Source of the DNA: Sinorhizobium sp. A49
GTDB taxonomy: Bacteria; Pseudomonadota; Alphaproteobacteria; Rhizobiales; Rhizobiaceae
Direction: 5' to 3'
DNA: 64,000 nucleotides
NCBI RefSeq assembly: GCF_002002725.1
Contig: NZ_MUNW01000034.1
Span: 1-64,000, forward strand
Each line of letters starts with the position of its first letter. Within the stretch, counting starts at the first letter, position 1. The notes beneath the pieces were generated by a model. The model was given only the letters and a program-made list of their open reading frames with translations, ran no database searches and was not told the DNA's origin. Of the stretch, positions 62,556 through 64,000 are shown one piece after another. The position numbers and the translations under genes were made by a program.

Positions 62556-63728
62556 CTACTTCAGCGCTGCGAGACCGGGGTCACCCTGCTTCTCGAAGGT
62601 TTGAACCTCCTTGTTGTAGTAGGTGCCGTCATCGGCCTTGGCGACTTCGCGCAAATAGATGTTCTGCGTGATGTGCCGCGATTCGGGATCGATGGTTACA
62701 GGCCCCCTCGGGCTGGTCCAGGAAAGTCCCTTGACCGCGTCGACCGCCTTCTGCGCGTCCTGCTCGCCGCCCGTCGCCTCGATCATCTTGTAGATGACAT
62801 GCATGCCGTCATAGGCCCCGACCGACGGGAAAGAGAGTTCGGCAGGATTGCCGATGGCCTTCGACGCTGCCTCGACGAACGCCTTGTTCTCCGGACTGTC
62901 GTGCGACACCGCGTAGTGGAATGTCGTCTGGATGCCGAGAGCCGCCTCGCCGAGTGCGGGCAGATCGGACTCCTGCGTCAGATCGCCCGGTGCAAAGAAC
63001 TTGATGCCGCCGCTCTTCAGGCCGTTTTCGTTGTAGGCCTTGACGAACCCGAGCGTGGTCGGACCCGACGGCAGAAAGGCGAAGACGCCTTCAGCGCCTG
63101 AATCCTTGATCCGCTGCATGATCGGCGAGAAATCATTGGTGGCAAGCGGCATGCGGATCGCCTCGACGACCTGACCGCCGGCAGACTCGAAGCCGGCCTT
63201 GAAGGCATTTTCCGCATCGACACCCGGACCGTAATCGCTGACCACCGAGATGACCTTGGAAACGCCGGCATCCTTCGCCACCTTTGCGATCGGCGTCGAT
63301 GTCTGCCAGGTGGTGAAGGAGGTCCGCACAACCAGCGGGCTCTTGGTCACGATCGCCGACGTCGCCGCATTCATGATCACCAGGGGAACGTTCGCCTGTT
63401 CCAAGAGGGGCGTGACGGCCATGGCGTCCGGCGTGAAATAGAAGCCGGCGAGATATTGTACGCCTTCCTTGACGACCAGTTCCTGTGCCAGCGCCTTCGA
63501 TTGCGCCGGGTCGGCCTGCGGCACGTCGCGATAGATGATCTCGATATCATCGTCGCCGATCTTGCTGCCGTTCACCGCCATATAGGCATCGATGCCGGCC
63601 TTGAAGTTCTTGCCCTGCAGCGCGAAGGGACCGGAAAAAGGTCCGACGACACCGATCTTGATCGTGTCGGCATAGGCAGCACCACTCATCGCCAAAGTCG
63701 CAAGCGCAGCTAGTATCGTCCGTTTCAT
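62556..63728 (-). CDS. ABC transporter periplasmic binding protein, LivK/Leu-Ile-Val type
   Basis: A 390-residue protein. From 63728, with a gggagga ribosome-binding site, it begins MKRTILAALATLAMSGAAYA, a signal peptide. It belongs to the type 1 binding proteins: IGVVGPFSGPFALQGKNFKA, DDIEIIYRDVPQADPAQSKA, then VQYLAGFYFTPDAMAVTPLL and VVSDYGPGVDAENAFKAGFE. It supplies the substrate to the LivHMGF-type transporter downstream. The ligand may be an amino acid, an amide or an aromatic acid. Confidence 0.92.
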   Translation of the reverse strand: MKRTILAALATLAMSGAAYADTIKIGVVGPFSGPFALQGKNFKAGIDAYMAVNGSKIGDDDIEIIYRDVPQADPAQSKALAQELVVKEGVQYLAGFYFTPDAMAVTPLLEQANVPLVIMNAATSAIVTKSPLVVRTSFTTWQTSTPIAKVAKDAGVSKVISVVSDYGPGVDAENAFKAGFESAGGQVVEAIRMPLATNDFSPIMQRIKDSGAEGVFAFLPSGPTTLGFVKAYNENGLKSGGIKFFAPGDLTQESDLPALGEAALGIQTTFHYAVSHDSPENKAFVEAASKAIGNPAELSFPSVGAYDGMHVIYKMIEATGGEQDAQKAVDAVKGLSWTSPRGPVTIDPESRHITQNIYLREVAKADDGTYYNKEVQTFEKQGDPGLAALK

Positions 63729-64000
63729 GTTTCCTCCCTGTGGCACCGTCCACTCCCGTTCCGGCACCGTCATCGCAAAGCTATCCGAATTTGATGCTTG
63801 TCAGTTTGCCATGCGAAACGGTGATGCAAAAATGAAATATGGGGTGTAAATCATAATTCAACAGTTATGTTTCCACTCTTTACCAGATGAAATCTGGAGC
63901 GCGCGTTTGACTTTGGTACCACCACCGGTGCCCAGGGTCCGAAATTGTTGCTGAAAGATGTCGCTGTGGCGCTAAGCTCGCGAAAACAGTGACTTAGAGT
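63729..64000. promoter_or_regulatory. Upstream region of the ABC transporter operon
   Basis: 272 bases to the window edge. The stretch 63825-63890 is AT-rich (gaaatatggggtgtaaatc) and is the likely promoter region. No operator or gene was recognised. Confidence 0.35.

Overview
The window is high-GC alphaproteobacterial DNA with densely packed operons. It looks like a Rhizobiaceae chromosome or chromid, most likely Sinorhizobium/Ensifer or a close relative. The reasons are the pccB-pccA/methylmalonyl-CoA mutase cluster next to a PccR-type regulator, the phnGHIJKL plus hexapeptide-transferase order, several tripartite tricarboxylate (TTT) and ABC uptake operons, and short palindromic intergenic repeats of the kind scattered through rhizobial genomes. 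Species was not determined. No rRNA, tRNA, CRISPR array or intact insertion sequence was seen.

Layout. 1-5.5 kb is a surface/phage-tail-like island: a truncated secreted protein with six Ig-like (He_PIG) modules, three tandem tail-collar (microcystin-dependent-protein-like) genes, a GNAT acetyltransferase, a DUF6916-like protein and an unknown protein. 6-9.2 kb holds a TctE/TctD-type two-component system divergent from a solute-binding protein that has no permease beside it. 9.5-12 kb is accessory DNA with a Phd/PIN toxin-antitoxin pair, an AAA ATPase and a VapB-like antitoxin without a toxin. 12.3-15.2 kb is tctCBA, with an 11-bp-spaced direct repeat upstream that would suit the TctD-like regulator. 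15.5-20 kb has a 55-residue protein, a small unknown gene, a TerC/DUF475 membrane protein, an EamA exporter, a VOC protein and an amino-acid binding protein. 20.3-27.7 kb is a nucleotide-sugar and glycosyltransferase cassette (two hexapeptide acetyltransferases, a Gfo/Idh oxidoreductase, an epimerase, two DegT aminotransferases and a CgeB-like glycosyltransferase).

27.8-41.2 kb runs from an SDR and a LysR/tautomerase pair into a valine-propionate catabolic block: isobutyryl-CoA dehydrogenase, 3-hydroxyisobutyryl-CoA hydrolase and 3-hydroxyisobutyrate dehydrogenase on the minus strand, then PccR divergent from pccB, a small membrane protein, pccA and methylmalonyl-CoA mutase. Together these carry isobutyryl-CoA toward propionyl-CoA and on to succinyl-CoA; methylmalonate-semialdehyde dehydrogenase and methylmalonyl-CoA epimerase must be elsewhere. 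41.2-43.3 kb encodes an SBP56/methanethiol-oxidase family protein and a membrane partner. 43.5-49.6 kb is the carbon-phosphorus lyase operon phnGHIJKL plus a hexapeptide transferase, divergent from phnF, with a Pho-box-like repeat and a PhnF-like operator between them. It is followed by an IS66 transposase remnant and a secreted SH3 protein.

50.8-58.7 kb is a GntR-controlled six-gene operon (PdxA-like dehydrogenase, TTT transporter, xylose-isomerase-like TIM barrel, DhaK-DhaL kinase) that appears to import and degrade an uncharacterised sugar acid. I judge it the most interesting functional unit here. 58.9-63.7 kb is a five-gene branched-chain-amino-acid-type ABC transporter. The window ends in non-coding DNA upstream of that operon.
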